14,609 nt of DNA, from assembly GCA_017396865.1 (NCBI GenBank), contig JAFQKO010000132.1, positions 1-14,609 of the forward strand, given 5' to 3'. Every line of letters starts with the position of its first letter. Positions within the stretch are counted from its first letter, which is position 1. Positions 14,409 through 14,609 of the stretch are shown here, one piece after another. The notes below the pieces were generated by a model, which was not told where the DNA came from, made no database searches, and saw nothing but the letters and a program-made list of their open reading frames with translations. Position numbers and translations under genes: made by a program. The DNA is from Clostridia bacterium. GTDB lineage: Bacteria > Bacillota_A > Clostridia > Oscillospirales > QAKW01.

Positions 14409-14609
14409 ATGAAACGAGTATTAGCAACGATTTTGACTGCGGTGATGCTATTGATGATGCTTCCCGCCATGTCCGTTTCGGCAGCAGGCATCAGCTGGCC
14501 TGCGATTGGCGAGAATGTTACCATCGGTGGCAAGGCCTTTGAGTATATCGGCATCATGGGAGAACATTTCGACTGCATCGATATTACTTATTATGATGAC
14601 ATCGGCACC
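14409..14609 (+). CDS. Secreted protein of unknown function, N-terminus only
   Basis: The frame is open from the ATG at 14409 to the window end (67 codons). It starts with a classical signal peptide: MKR, a hydrophobic core to about residue 20, and a likely signal peptidase I site after VSA (residues 23-25). There is no lipobox Cys at that point. The mature part begins AGISWPAIGENVTIGGKAF and contains several Gly, Ile and aromatic residues, which suggests a beta-rich extracellular domain. Too little is present to name a family. The start has AAGGAGG 10 bases upstream and a strong promoter. It is divergent from the exporter operon. Confidence 0.85.
   Translation, partial: MKRVLATILTAVMLLMMLPAMSVSAAGISWPAIGENVTIGGKAFEYIGIMGEHFDCIDITYYDDIGT

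Overview
The window looks like an ordinary chromosomal segment of a Gram-positive, low-to-mid GC bacterium. A member of the Clostridia (Oscillospirales or Ruminococcaceae-like gut lineage) is the best guess. The basis is strong AGGAGG ribosome-binding sites, near-consensus sigma-A promoters in AT-rich gaps between GC-richer genes, lipoprotein-anchored substrate-binding proteins, the MEP isoprenoid gene ispE, the ACT/UPF0210 pair and a BmrCD/LmrCD-type ABC exporter. The taxonomic call is inference; no rRNA, tRNA, mobile element, CRISPR array or replication origin is visible.

Layout: (1) 1-2640: ispE (minus strand, cut by the window start) is divergent from an operon of an 89-aa ACT-domain protein and the 452-aa UPF0210/DUF711 protein, which ends at a strong bidirectional hairpin. 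(2) 2645-6432: an unknown 203-aa lipoprotein gene (minus) is divergent from an amino-acid ABC importer operon (binding lipoprotein, permease, ATPase). The last importer gene overlaps, by one base, a gene for 5-formyltetrahydrofolate cyclo-ligase. A hairpin separates the binding-protein gene from the permease gene. (3) 6450-9476: a single large gene for an ABC transporter with the ATPase and a MacB/FtsX-type permease fused, with its own promoter and terminator. (4) 9481-10162: a PgsA-like CDP-alcohol phosphatidyltransferase (minus), convergent with the previous gene. (5) 10180-14300: a minus-strand operon of two half-size ABC exporters overlapping by ATGA, followed by a TetR-family regulator. 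(6) 14338-14609: a promoter and the first 67 codons of a secreted protein, divergent from the exporter operon.

The most coherent regulated unit is region 5. The two exporter subunits carry complementary active-site changes: Asp for the catalytic Glu and Gln for the H-loop His in one, LSQGQ in the other. This predicts a heterodimer with one degenerate ATP site. The operon promoter -10 box lies inside a perfect inverted repeat (TATGTTAA-N8-TTAACATA), a good candidate operator for the TetR protein encoded at the operon's end. This would be an autoregulated efflux module. Nothing in the window is clearly a new type of system. The least understood pieces are the ACT/UPF0210 pair, the 203-aa lipoprotein and the very large outside domain of the fused ABC transporter.
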